A stretch of 64,000 nt of DNA, from positions 310,001-374,000 of the forward strand of contig NZ_CP183878.1 in the NCBI RefSeq assembly GCF_048572895.1. The letters run 5' to 3'. Shown piece after piece: positions 52,358 through 61,185 of this stretch. Each line of letters begins with the position of its first letter. Positions within the stretch are counted from its first letter, which is position 1. The DNA is from Psychrobacillus sp048572895. GTDB lineage: Bacteria; Bacillota; Bacilli; Bacillales_A; Planococcaceae. Below the pieces are notes generated by a model that saw only the letters and a list, made by a program, of their open reading frames with translations, was not told the DNA's origin and ran no database searches. The translations under genes and the position numbers were made by a program.

Positions 52358-54355
52358 TTATAACTTTTTTTGTAAGTAGTTCAGTTCAAATTCATCAAGA
52401 GAAATTGGTTTTGAAAAGTAATAACCTTGGAAGTACGTGAGGCCGAGGCTATTCAAATAATCGACCTGCTCCTTTGTTTCTACGCCTTCCGCCAGAACAT
52501 CGCATTTTAATCCTTTGGCAAGATTCATAAATGTGTGCAGAATGAGTTCGGCATTTGTTTCTTTACCAATTTTGTCCACAAAATACTTGTCGATTTTCAA
52601 TTTATCTATTTGAAAATCGACAAGATCTGCTAACTTTGAATAACCTGTACCGAAATCATCTAGAGATAAGCGAATACCATGTTTTCGACAAAACGCAATA
52701 TTATCTAAAATATTTTGATCAGTATCTAGATTTGCATTTTCCGTAATTTCAATATCTACCATTTGGGGTGGAATCCTATAATACTGGATAAAATGAATTA
52801 AATCATTAAAAAACTTTCTATTTCCAAGTAGCTTAGGAGTGATATTGATAGCTATTGGCTTATCAAATCCATAATCCTGAATCCATCTAGAAACTTTGGA
52901 AAACACCTCGCTGATTAAATACTTCGTTAGTTCCTCAATTCTTCCGCTATTATCGGCAATTTCAATAAACTCTGGAGGCGTAATATATCCGTATTCTGGA
53001 TGAATCCAACGAGTGAGTACCTCTATACCAATTACTTCATTTGTTTTGGAATTGAATTGAGGCTGTACGACGAAGTGAATCGTTGTTTCCTTTAAGTCCC
53101 CATGTAATTCATTTTCAATATTAACCTTTCTTTCTAACTCTTCAATCATAGTGCGTTCAAAGAAACTGAAGTTATTTCTGTTTCGTTTCTTAGAAGCATA
53201 CATCGCAATATTAGCATAACGAAATAGTAAGTCGGTGTCGGGTGCATCTTCTGGATACCGGGAAATTCCGATGCTAAGGCTAAGAGGAATAGATGGCACT
53301 GATATAGACTCAGAAATTTGTTGGAAGTCTTGAATAAGTTTGTTTGCAATTATGCTTAGCTGTTCATTATTAACTTCATCTGTAAAAATAACAAACTCAT
53401 CGCCACCCACACGTGCAACTACTTTATCAATCTTTATAGTTTGGTTAAAAAAGGTGGCTATATCTACAAGAATTGCATCTCCTCGTGCATGCCCATACAT
53501 ATCATTTACCAATTTGAAACCATTTAATTCTATGTAGAAAAAGGAAAAAGGCTCATCGTTTTTTATTTTGTGCTGAAGAATATCATAAGTCATTCTTCGA
53601 TTAGGCAAGTTCGTTAAAAAGTCATAGTACGCAAAGCTTCTTAAATCTTTTTCTATACTTTTTCTTTCGGCTATATGATGAAAAAATACCGACAATCCTC
53701 CCTCAGCTCTTGGATAGGCTTTTACCTCGAACCAAGTTGGTATAGAGGGGATGTAAATTTCCTGTTGCTGAGTTTTATTCTCCAACATAACCTGTTGAAG
53801 GAAAGGGTAAAACTCTGTATCTATTAAAGATGGACTTTCGGAATTAGAATAGTTAAAGCTGGGATGCACTTTGCTTAATAAGGTTTTTCCATATTCATTT
53901 ATATAGGTGATATTCCAATGTTTATCCAGAGAAAAGAAAGCATCTGTCATACTTTCTAAAATACTAGTCGTCTCTGAATTCGCTATTACATGCTTTTTAT
54001 ATACCGAATAAATAATAATTGCACCTATTCGATCCGAAGAAAGCTTCAATTTATACGTATGGAATAAGTAGTGATAATCATTTTTTTCTATAAGACAAGT
54101 GAATTCTTTACGAAATTCATCTATTTCTCCACGCAGTACCTGTTGGATAGAATCTAATTGCTCGTAGTTATGAGTCGACTCCAATAAATCTGTGAAGCTA
54201 GAGTTTTCTGTCATAAGTAGTGTGTATTCGCTCGCGTGTTTAGAGTTATTCCACGCATTATTCTTATTTAATATCTTGCCAGTTTCGTCCAGTACGAGGA
54301 TAAAATTTTCTGAAGTACTTAATATTGTTTTCGTAAAAGGATGAACTATATCCAA
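52358..54355 (-). CDS. PAS-GGDEF-EAL protein, possibly bifunctional
   Basis: A 665-residue cytoplasmic c-di-GMP enzyme. Sensor part of about 230 residues with at least one PAS-like domain (about 125-230), GGDEF domain (about 240-400) with an intact GGDEF at 317-321, and EAL domain (about 415-660). The EAL signature reads EVL (445-447), a change found in active enzymes; IEITEN, LDDFGTGYSKL, KIDKYF and AEGVET are present. Both synthesis and breakdown of c-di-GMP are possible. This contrasts with the degenerate GGDEF of the protein at 18531. Confidence 0.85.
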   Translation of the reverse strand: MDIVHPFTKTILSTSENFILVLDETGKILNKNNAWNNSKHASEYTLLMTENSSFTDLLESTHNYEQLDSIQQVLRGEIDEFRKEFTCLIEKNDYHYLFHTYKLKLSSDRIGAIIIYSVYKKHVIANSETTSILESMTDAFFSLDKHWNITYINEYGKTLLSKVHPSFNYSNSESPSLIDTEFYPFLQQVMLENKTQQQEIYIPSIPTWFEVKAYPRAEGGLSVFFHHIAERKSIEKDLRSFAYYDFLTNLPNRRMTYDILQHKIKNDEPFSFFYIELNGFKLVNDMYGHARGDAILVDIATFFNQTIKIDKVVARVGGDEFVIFTDEVNNEQLSIIANKLIQDFQQISESISVPSIPLSLSIGISRYPEDAPDTDLLFRYANIAMYASKKRNRNNFSFFERTMIEELERKVNIENELHGDLKETTIHFVVQPQFNSKTNEVIGIEVLTRWIHPEYGYITPPEFIEIADNSGRIEELTKYLISEVFSKVSRWIQDYGFDKPIAINITPKLLGNRKFFNDLIHFIQYYRIPPQMVDIEITENANLDTDQNILDNIAFCRKHGIRLSLDDFGTGYSKLADLVDFQIDKLKIDKYFVDKIGKETNAELILHTFMNLAKGLKCDVLAEGVETKEQVDYLNSLGLTYFQGYYFSKPISLDEFELNYLQKKL

Positions 54356-54546
54356 CTATTTGACCCCCAAAAGTTCCAGATTGTTATGTCAATAATATCA
54401 TTTACTGAAAGAAAAAGGGTGAGATAAAAGTAATGTAATAATAAAAAATAATGTAATTATGACCAGATTAAGAATAAGTAGAATGATTTATAGTAATATT
54501 CTTAAAAAGTAATTAATAATAGTTGGAAACCCTATTTTAAATAGGA

Positions 54547-54587
54547 CAAAAAAACTATACATCAAATCCTAATAGGAAATGGATGTA
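54547..54587 (-). terminator. Terminator of topB
   Basis: On the minus strand TACATC (54582-54587) pairs with GATGTA (54558-54563), with inner pairs, followed by a T run. The rest of the 54356-54546 gap is A+T-rich and shows nothing definite. Confidence 0.65.
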
Positions 54588-54601
54588 CAGCTTGATTGGT
54601 G

Positions 54602-56791
54602 TTATTTTAAGTTCAATTTTTTTAATGCATCTGCAAGTGCAGTGTTTACTGGTTCTTCCTCTTGATCTTGTTTCTTTAAATACTTTTGTACATCGCGTTT
54701 ATCGACTTTGCCACCTGAATTTTTTCTACGGCGTTCGAAAGCAGATAGTTTTTCACGGTATCCACATTTACAAGTGAAGATTTGGCCATCACCTTCACCA
54801 CGCAATTCTAGTTTTTTCTTACATTGTGGACAGCGGGCATTGGTTACTCTAGCAACGTTTTTGCGGTGACCACATTCGCGATCCTGACAAACGAGCATTT
54901 TTCCTTTTTTCCCGTTAACTTCAAGCATAGGTTTGCCGCAGTCAGGGCAGCTTTTGGTCGATATATTGTCATGCTTGAATTTCTTTTCGCTATTTTTGAT
55001 ATTACTAACAATTGTTTTTGTATAAGTTTTCATTTCATTGATAAATACATTTTTACTCAATTTCCCTTTTGCAATTGCATCCAGTTTTTGCTCCCATTCA
55101 GCTGTAAGGGCAGGAGTTTTCAAGTCTCCAGGAACTAATTCTAGTAGCTGTTTTCCTTTGGAAGTTAGGTAAATATCCTTCCCTTTTTTCTCCATAAGGA
55201 ATGAGTTGAAAAGTTTTTCAATAATATCTGCTCTTGTAGCTACCGTTCCTAAGCCGCCCGTTTTATCTAATGTTTTTGCCAGTTCTTTATCTTGGGTACC
55301 CATATATTTTGCTGGATTTTCCATTGCTGTAAGTAAAGATCCTTCATTAAATCTTGCAGGGGCTTTCGTTTGCCCTGAAGTCTCAGCCACTAATTTAACG
55401 GATAGTTTATCGCCTTTGTTCATACTAGGAAGTAGTTGTTCTTTCATGTCTTCAGTATTATCATCCTCATCAAAACGATTTTCGTAAACTTCCTTCCAGC
55501 CTGAAGAAAGAATCGTTTTTCCTTTTGCTACAAATATTTCATCGCCAATGGATGCTTTGACCGTAATTTGCTCATATTCAAATGGTGGATAAAGTACTGC
55601 TATAAAACGTTTAATAACTAAATCATAAACTTTACGTTCTTTGTCAGTAAAGTTAGATTGGATCACTGTTTCTTCTGTTGGGATAATTGCGTGATGATCG
55701 GAAACCTTGCTATCATCGACAAATGCTTTGGTCGCTTTGATGGGTTTTTGCAATACTTTGTTGGCGAATGGTCTATATTGACCAATTCCAGATGACTTTA
55801 ATCGTTCTGGTAATGTCTCTACAATATCAGTAGAAATATATCTTGAATCCGTACGAGGATACGTTAATACTTTATGTCGCTCATACAAGGTTTGCATAAT
55901 TCCAAGTGTTTCTTTGGCTGAATAGCCAAATATTTTATTGGCATCACGTTGTAATTCAGTTAGGTCATATAGTTGAGGAGCAAAGCTTTTCTTTTGTTTT
56001 TTATCCACATCTACGATTGTTCCTTGCTTTTTATCTACTTTAGCAACGATTTGTTCTACTTTTTCTTTGGAGAATGTTCTGGATTCATTCGTTTGCTTAT
56101 CCACCCATGTGAGCTTTAGCTTTTGGTCCGTATGTGCTTCCACGCCGTAATATGTTTTAGGCTTAAAATTTCTTATTTCATCTTCTCGTTGTGCAATAAT
56201 AGCGACAGTAGGAGTCTGAACACGTCCACAGGATAGCTGCGCATTGAATTTACTTGTAAGTGCACGGGTTGCATTTAACCCGATATACCAATCGGCTTCA
56301 GACCTTGCAACTGCTGCATGATATAAGTTTTCATAAGCCTTACCAGGTTTTAGATTTTGGAAGCCTTCTCTAATAGCTTTGTCTGTTACGGAGGAGATCC
56401 AAAGACGTTTAACTGGCTTGTTTACCTTTGCTTTTTCAATAATCCATCTCGCTACTAATTCACCTTCACGTCCAGCGTCAGTTGCAATGATAATATCAAT
56501 GACATCTGTACGGACTAATTGACTTTTGACTGCATTATACTGTTTGCTAGTTTGCTTGATAACTACTAGCTTCAAGTCATTTGGGAGCATTGGTAAATCA
56601 TCCAAGTTCCATGTTTTATATTTTGCATCATAACTTTCAGGATCTGCTAATGTCACTAAATGCCCTAATGCCCAAGTAACGATATATTTGTCACCTTCTA
56701 AATAACCATTTCCTTTTTTATGACACTTCAATACATTTGCGATATCTCGTGCTACAGAGGGCTTCTCTGCAATTACTACACTTTTCTTCAT
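54602..56791 (-). CDS. topB: DNA topoisomerase III
   Basis: A 729-residue type IA topoisomerase that relaxes and decatenates DNA through a transient 5'-phosphotyrosine link. The Toprim domain is N-terminal (IATDAGREGE, about 102-111), the active Tyr is Y311 in LTYPRTDSRY, and the C-terminal part has two zinc-ribbon-like modules: CPDCGKP...CQDRECG and CPQCKKK...CKCG. The ATG at 56791 follows AAGGGATG; the extra 19 codons upstream to 56848 lack support. Length agrees with TopB of Bacilli. Monocistronic. Confidence 0.92.
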   Translation of the reverse strand: MKKSVVIAEKPSVARDIANVLKCHKKGNGYLEGDKYIVTWALGHLVTLADPESYDAKYKTWNLDDLPMLPNDLKLVVIKQTSKQYNAVKSQLVRTDVIDIIIATDAGREGELVARWIIEKAKVNKPVKRLWISSVTDKAIREGFQNLKPGKAYENLYHAAVARSEADWYIGLNATRALTSKFNAQLSCGRVQTPTVAIIAQREDEIRNFKPKTYYGVEAHTDQKLKLTWVDKQTNESRTFSKEKVEQIVAKVDKKQGTIVDVDKKQKKSFAPQLYDLTELQRDANKIFGYSAKETLGIMQTLYERHKVLTYPRTDSRYISTDIVETLPERLKSSGIGQYRPFANKVLQKPIKATKAFVDDSKVSDHHAIIPTEETVIQSNFTDKERKVYDLVIKRFIAVLYPPFEYEQITVKASIGDEIFVAKGKTILSSGWKEVYENRFDEDDNTEDMKEQLLPSMNKGDKLSVKLVAETSGQTKAPARFNEGSLLTAMENPAKYMGTQDKELAKTLDKTGGLGTVATRADIIEKLFNSFLMEKKGKDIYLTSKGKQLLELVPGDLKTPALTAEWEQKLDAIAKGKLSKNVFINEMKTYTKTIVSNIKNSEKKFKHDNISTKSCPDCGKPMLEVNGKKGKMLVCQDRECGHRKNVARVTNARCPQCKKKLELRGEGDGQIFTCKCGYREKLSAFERRRKNSGGKVDKRDVQKYLKKQDQEEEPVNTALADALKKLNLK

Positions 56792-56892
56792 TTTATAACA
56801 TCCCTTCGAACTACCATTAAAAATTAATATATCATACGTCAATGGCAATTGCAGTGATGGACGTACCTTTTCAACTTATAAGTTTCTAATTT

Positions 56893-57834
56893 TTAGTTGG
56901 ACATGATGTGTAACTTATTACCAGAGGGGTCCTTCACTATAATCGAGCCATCAGCTTCTTCGAAAGGGAATTCCAAACGTTTAAGCTGTGATATTGTTTC
57001 TTCTATTTCCTCTTTCGTAAAGATAATTGTGAACTGTTTTAATCCTCTCGAATTGGGTGGCGGAGCGGGTAAACCAGTTCCAGACCATGTGTTCAATGCG
57101 ACATGGTGATGGTAGTGATCTTTTGATAAAAATAGGCTTCCATTTCCTTTCTTGGTAATTGTAAAGCCAAGACCTTCCACATAAAATTGTTCAGTGATTT
57201 CAAGTTCAGAAGCTTGTAAATGCATATGACCAATGCGAGTTTTTTCTGGAAGACCAATCCAAGAAGGAGTAGCTTCTTCTACAAGCTTTTCAAAGTCAAT
57301 CGGATAGGAGCCACCTTCGTATCCTCCATTTTTTGTTCGTTCCCATTTTTCAGGAGGAAGATCCACATAAATCTCAATCCCGTTTCCATCTGGATCAGTT
57401 AGATAAAGTGCATCACTATATTGATGATTTGCGGCTCCATCCATGGGATACTCGGTCTGAGAAAGATGCATAAGCATTGTACCTAAACTAGCGTGATCTG
57501 GTAATAGGATGGCAAAATGGTAGAGGCCGGTTGTTCCGATAGGTCTCTCCACTGAATCTGGCATTTCCTCTAAGACAAGTAAAGAGGTAGATCCATCAGC
57601 AGTTAGTGTTACTTTATTTTGTTCTTCTTTTAAAATACCAAAGCCAATTACTTCTTGGTAGAATGCCGATAATTTTTCAAGGTCCGATACGTTCAAATGC
57701 ACTTCTTGCAATCGAGAAGGAGAGTTAGTGTTATATATTTCATAAGCTAGTTCCTTTGATTTGAACAAAAAGAACAGGGAAGTGAGAACTAAAACTAGTA
57801 CTATACCGATAATAAATATTCGTTTGTTTATCAT
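56893..57834 (-). CDS. Membrane-anchored double-VOC protein (CatE-like)
   Basis: A 313-residue protein with an N-terminal membrane helix (about 5-25) and two glyoxalase/extradiol dioxygenase (VOC) modules (about 40-160 and 200-312), similar to CatE/YfiE of Bacillus subtilis, which has no membrane anchor. Metal ligands of the first module are visible (EVHLNVSD, LYHFAIL, IEIYVDLP); in the second the position usually Glu is replaced (KLHIMSN). AAGGAGA precedes the ATG at 57834. A BlaI-type palindrome lies 26 bases upstream, linking it to the adjacent regulator. An outward-facing location is inferred from the anchor. Confidence 0.78.
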   Translation of the reverse strand: MINKRIFIIGIVLVLVLTSLFFLFKSKELAYEIYNTNSPSRLQEVHLNVSDLEKLSAFYQEVIGFGILKEEQNKVTLTADGSTSLLVLEEMPDSVERPIGTTGLYHFAILLPDHASLGTMLMHLSQTEYPMDGAANHQYSDALYLTDPDGNGIEIYVDLPPEKWERTKNGGYEGGSYPIDFEKLVEEATPSWIGLPEKTRIGHMHLQASELEITEQFYVEGLGFTITKKGNGSLFLSKDHYHHHVALNTWSGTGLPAPPPNSRGLKQFTIIFTKEEIEETISQLKRLEFPFEEADGSIIVKDPSGNKLHIMSN

Positions 57835-57859
57835 TGCATAAATCTCCTTTTTTATATAA

Positions 57860-57874
57860 ACTACAATTTGTAGT
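57860..57874. promoter_or_regulatory. BlaI-type operator 1
   Basis: ACTACAA-T-TTGTAGT is a perfect 7-1-7 palindrome matching the BlaI/MecI/CopY operator core TACA-n-TGTA. It lies between the VOC gene (minus) and the blaI-like gene (plus), close to the VOC start. Confidence 0.78.
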
Positions 57875-57938
57875 GTAACAGGAAATTCCAAGTAATACAG
57901 CTATAAAATATTATGATATGAATCTTGAGGAACAATTG

Positions 57939-57974
57939 TTGACTAGAAAAGTCACTCGCACTACAATGAGTAAT
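57939..57974 (+). promoter_or_regulatory. Promoter of the blaI-like gene with BlaI operator 2
   Basis: TTGACT (57939-57944), 17-bp spacer, TACAAT (57962-57967) is a near-consensus SigA promoter. ACTACAATGAGTAAT (57960-57974) agrees with operator 1 in 12 of 15 positions and covers the -10 box, as BlaI operators do in bla and mec. Confidence 0.78.
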
Positions 57975-57990
57975 GTGGGGTGGATAAATC

Positions 57991-58404
57991 ATGTTGATTC
58001 GAAAATTTAAAATTAACGAAAGTGGATTGAATCGTTTTTTTGGACCTCTTGAAGCAAAAATTATGGATATTTTATGGAATGACGTAGAAATGACTATAAA
58101 GGATGTTCAGCTAGTTCTGGATAAGGAGAAGATGACTAACTTTAATACAGTTATGACAGTGATGAACAGATTAGTTGATAAGGGTATTCTGCAAAAACGT
58201 GCAGATGGTAGATCATCACTTTTTAAACCAGTTCAGTCACGAGTAGAGTTTTTAAGTGAGCAGTCAAAAGAAATGACAAACGAGTTGATGGATGAATTCG
58301 GAAACGTTGTTGTCAGTCATATGCTAGATGCGCTAGAAGACGTAGATGATGATCTTGTAGCAAAGCTCGAGCAAAAAATTAAAGAATTGAAAAAGGATAT
58401 GTAG
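57991..58404 (+). CDS. BlaI/MecI/CopY-family repressor
   Basis: A 137-residue winged-helix repressor. The N-terminal DNA-binding domain (about 10-80) includes LEAKIMDILWNDVEMTIKDV and TVMTVMNRLVDKGILQKR, typical of BlaI; the C-terminal part is a dimerisation helix pair. In relatives, cleavage near residue 100 by a BlaR/MecR protease inactivates the repressor. The M56 gene starts 3 bases after its stop, so repressor and protease are coupled. No beta-lactamase is present: the putative targets are the VOC protein, its own operon and the Bdb genes, each with a BlaI-type palindrome. Confidence 0.87.
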   Translation: MLIRKFKINESGLNRFFGPLEAKIMDILWNDVEMTIKDVQLVLDKEKMTNFNTVMTVMNRLVDKGILQKRADGRSSLFKPVQSRVEFLSEQSKEMTNELMDEFGNVVVSHMLDALEDVDDDLVAKLEQKIKELKKDM

Positions 58405-58407
58405 TAT

Positions 58408-59256
58408 ATGTCTAAACGTCAATCATCTCTCCTATTTTTCTTGTCCCTTGTCATTTCAGGAACGATTTTTATTCAAATGGCTTTGTATGTCATATCTATG
58501 TTGGCAGGCTGGAATGTCAAATTTAATATTGTGGAAGTTTGTCATAGCTGGCTGAAAGCAATCGGATTGTCTTCACTTGAATATGCGCTTGATGCACTCG
58601 TAATCTATACGCTCTTATTTTCCATTTGGCATATAGGATCTCAATTTTTCTATGCTTCACGCTTGAAAAAACATTTTGAGCGATATAAAGATAATTTACT
58701 TACGAACGATATGAATCAGATGCATAGTAGTGGAAAAAAAGATTTCATCATCATTTCGAATCCGGTACCTATGGCGATAACCATGGGATTTATGAAGCCT
58801 AAAATTATTATATCGACAGGGTTGATAAACTTACTAACGGATGATGAGTTAAAAGCTGTCGTTGCTCATGAGATATATCATAAAGACAATCGTGATCCGC
58901 TAAAAATATTTTTACTTTCACTTTGTGCATCCACAATTGGCTATATCCCGATTTTAAAGTGGTTCAGCCATCAATATAGAATCATCCAGGAAGTATTGGC
59001 AGATGAATTTGCCATTAGGAAACAGGAGACATCTATGAACTTGGGTAGTGCACTTTTGAAAATGTTGAAAGTAGGCAAGCAAGAAAAAATGCCATTTGCT
59101 TATGCATCATTTGCAGACACATCTGTGAATTACCGGATTGAGTATATGTTAAATCCATTAAAGGATGTTCAGTGGAGGATTCCATTGAAAAAAGCATTTT
59201 TGTCATTGGTAGTATTTATTTTACTATGTGCATTTTTTATTTACGCTCTTGCGTAA
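58408..59256 (+). CDS. M56 (BlaR1-like) membrane metallopeptidase
   Basis: A 282-residue membrane zinc peptidase with about four helices. The active site is HEIYH (H154, E155, H158) and the third ligand is E195 in QEVLADE. It lacks the C-terminal penicillin-binding sensor domain of BlaR1 and ends after the last helix, so it senses something else, perhaps through its loops or a partner. It should cleave the BlaI-like repressor encoded immediately upstream. Operator 3 follows before the next gene. Confidence 0.84.
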   Translation: MSKRQSSLLFFLSLVISGTIFIQMALYVISMLAGWNVKFNIVEVCHSWLKAIGLSSLEYALDALVIYTLLFSIWHIGSQFFYASRLKKHFERYKDNLLTNDMNQMHSSGKKDFIIISNPVPMAITMGFMKPKIIISTGLINLLTDDELKAVVAHEIYHKDNRDPLKIFLLSLCASTIGYIPILKWFSHQYRIIQEVLADEFAIRKQETSMNLGSALLKMLKVGKQEKMPFAYASFADTSVNYRIEYMLNPLKDVQWRIPLKKAFLSLVVFILLCAFFIYALA

Positions 59257-59272
59257 ATTTTTATCCAATTAC

Positions 59273-59287
59273 ACTACGTTATGTAGT
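59273..59287. promoter_or_regulatory. BlaI-type operator 3
   Basis: ACTACGT-T-ATGTAGT is a 7-1-7 palindrome with one mismatch, the same core as operators 1 and 2. It lies 28 bases upstream of the bdbD-like start, in the 58-base gap after the M56 gene. Confidence 0.7.
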
Positions 59288-59314
59288 TTTAATTTAAACT
59301 GAGGAGTGTTTTAT

Positions 59315-59956
59315 ATGTCAAAGAAATTATTTTGGTTCATCGGTGTAGTGGCGGTATGTCTTATTGCCATTGTCATGTTAACGAATGCTAAAGAAGATGC
59401 AGTAGTAATAGATTACGAGGGGCAACCTTTTCTAGGAGAAGAGTCTGCGCCAGTTGAGATTGTTGAATTTGGTGATTATAAATGTCCACACTGTGGGGAG
59501 TTTAATAACACACTCCTTCCAATGATCAATCAGGAATTAGTGGAAACAGGGAAAGCGAAATTTTACTTTATGAACTATTCGTTTATCGCGGCAGATTCAA
59601 CGACTTCAGCACAATTTGCTGAAACGGTTTACCAGGAACTAGGTAATGAGAAATTCTGGGATTTCCATCATCTCCTGTTCGCCAATCAAACAAATGAATC
59701 TGGGGAAGCAAATTTAATGACAGAGGAATTTTTGAGTGCGGTGTTAGCAGAAGTTGCAACTGGAGAAGAAGTTGAAAAAGTGAAGCTTGCTTTTAACGAC
59801 GGGAAGGCGAAGGAAGCTTGGGATCAAGATATGAGTACAGCGAATAATCTAGGTGTCAATTCGACACCAACAATTTATATTGGTGGTAAAGAATTTATTG
59901 GACAAACAATGGATGATTTTATAGAAATGGTAGATGAGGCTACAGATGATAAATAA
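59315..59956 (+). CDS. bdbD: BdbD-like thiol-disulfide oxidoreductase (DsbA family)
   Basis: A 213-residue extracytoplasmic protein with an N-terminal membrane anchor (about 5-24) and a thioredoxin fold with a DsbA insertion. The active site is CPHC (C57, C60) and the cis-Pro loop is NSTPTIYI near 184. It oxidises Cys pairs in exported proteins and is reoxidised by the BdbC partner encoded next, whose start overlaps its end. The ATG at 59315 follows GAGGAG by 8 bases. Control by the BlaI-like repressor is suggested by operator 3. Confidence 0.87.
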   Translation: MSKKLFWFIGVVAVCLIAIVMLTNAKEDAVVIDYEGQPFLGEESAPVEIVEFGDYKCPHCGEFNNTLLPMINQELVETGKAKFYFMNYSFIAADSTTSAQFAETVYQELGNEKFWDFHHLLFANQTNESGEANLMTEEFLSAVLAEVATGEEVEKVKLAFNDGKAKEAWDQDMSTANNLGVNSTPTIYIGGKEFIGQTMDDFIEMVDEATDDK

Positions 59957-60350
59957 ACCGCTTCTTATAGCATGGATAACATCGATTATTGCGATGATAG
60001 GAAGCTTATTTTTTAGCGAGCGGATGGGATTTATACCATGTACGCTCTGCTGGTATCAGCGAATTTTAATGTACCCACTTGTCGTTTTCTTAGGTATTGC
60101 TTTTTACCAGAATGACGCAAAGATTTATAAGTATATTCTTCCGCTTTCGGTAGTAGGAATGCTAGTTTCTAGCTATCATTATGCATTGCAAAAAATTCCT
60201 TCTTTAAGTGAGTTTAGTGCATGTACAAACGGTGTTCCGTGTTCAGGACAATATATCAATTGGTTTGGATTTGTAACAATTCCATTTTTAGCACTCATTG
60301 CATTTACGTTTATAACTGGAATGATGCTTGTGCTGTGGAAACGCAAGTAA
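59946..60350 (+). CDS. bdbC: BdbC-like disulfide oxidoreductase (DsbB family)
   Basis: A 134-residue membrane protein with four helices that passes electrons from BdbD to quinone. The two essential Cys pairs are C32/C35 in PCTLCWYQR and C93/C99 in CTNGVPC. Its start overlaps the end of bdbD; an ATG at 59934 is an alternative, but GAGG fits the one at 59946. BdbC and BdbD are needed in Bacillus for competence pseudopili and for some secreted disulfide proteins. Confidence 0.88.
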   Translation: MINKPLLIAWITSIIAMIGSLFFSERMGFIPCTLCWYQRILMYPLVVFLGIAFYQNDAKIYKYILPLSVVGMLVSSYHYALQKIPSLSEFSACTNGVPCSGQYINWFGFVTIPFLALIAFTFITGMMLVLWKRK

Positions 60351-60376
60351 TTCATTAAAGAAGGGACTGACCAAAA

Positions 60377-60910
60377 ATGGATAAAAAGAAAAAACGCTTC
60401 TATATGCGTACCATTATTTTAGCTTTAATGGTAGTGGCGATTGTTTTTACTATTTATACAAATTTAACGAAGGAAAGAACTGCATTAATACAGGTGGGAG
60501 ATGATGCTCCTGATTTTGCACTTGTGGATATGAATGGAGAAAAACATCAACTGTCCGATTATAAAGGCCAAGGAGTCTTCTTAAACTTTTGGGGAACCTG
60601 GTGTAAGCCATGCGAAAGAGAATTTCCCCTTATGGACATACAATACCAAGAATATAAAGATAAAGGGCTTGAAATACTAGCGGTTAATGTAGGGGAATCT
60701 AATTTTTCCGTTCAAAAATTTATAGATCGTAAAGGTTTAAGCTTTCCAGTACTAATCGATGACAACAAAAGTGTAATGGAAACATACAAGATTAATCCTT
60801 TGCCAACAACTTTACTTATTAACCCGGAAGGTAAAATTGAAAAAGTCATTACAGGGGAAATGAGCGAGGAAATGATTAAGGAATATATGGAACAAATTAT
60901 TCCAATCTAA
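60377..60910 (+). CDS. resA: ResA-like thioredoxin, membrane-anchored
   Basis: A 177-residue protein with an N-terminal membrane helix (about 10-30) and an AlkC/TlpA-type thioredoxin fold. The active site is WCKPCERE (C76, C79), and the cis-Pro lies in LPTTLLI. It closely resembles ResA, which reduces apocytochrome c outside the membrane, although Bacillus subtilis ResA has CEPC. The resB and resC genes do not follow here, so it may be a ResA paralog working with the adjacent BdbD-BdbC. It lies 26 bases after bdbC, likely the same operon, and ends at a terminator. Confidence 0.82.
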   Translation: MDKKKKRFYMRTIILALMVVAIVFTIYTNLTKERTALIQVGDDAPDFALVDMNGEKHQLSDYKGQGVFLNFWGTWCKPCEREFPLMDIQYQEYKDKGLEILAVNVGESNFSVQKFIDRKGLSFPVLIDDNKSVMETYKINPLPTTLLINPEGKIEKVITGEMSEEMIKEYMEQIIPI

Positions 60911-60939
60911 TTTGATTAATAAGTAATAATAGGATAGAT

Positions 60940-60975
60940 TAAGCTCCTGATTATAATTTCAGGGGCTTATTTCTT
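60940..60975 (+). terminator. Terminator of the thiol-disulfide operon
   Basis: Arms TAAGCTCCTGA (60940-60950) and TCAGGGGCTTA (60959-60969), one G-U pair, followed by TTTCTTT. The remaining gap to 61185 shows no gene. Confidence 0.85.
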
Positions 60976-61185
60976 TATAAGAAGTAGGGACTTTTGAATG
61001 CTTTTGTTAAATAAATAAAATTATATATTTCCTTTCCTAGTATTAAAGTCCTTGCTTTATTTAATTTTCATAAAAATTTATTTGAGTCTTTGTGTGCACA
61101 AACTTTATGACAATAGTAAGTTTGAATATTTTGTGAAAGTGGTAAAATATTAAGAAGGATAACTATACGGGAAGAGGTGGAATAG

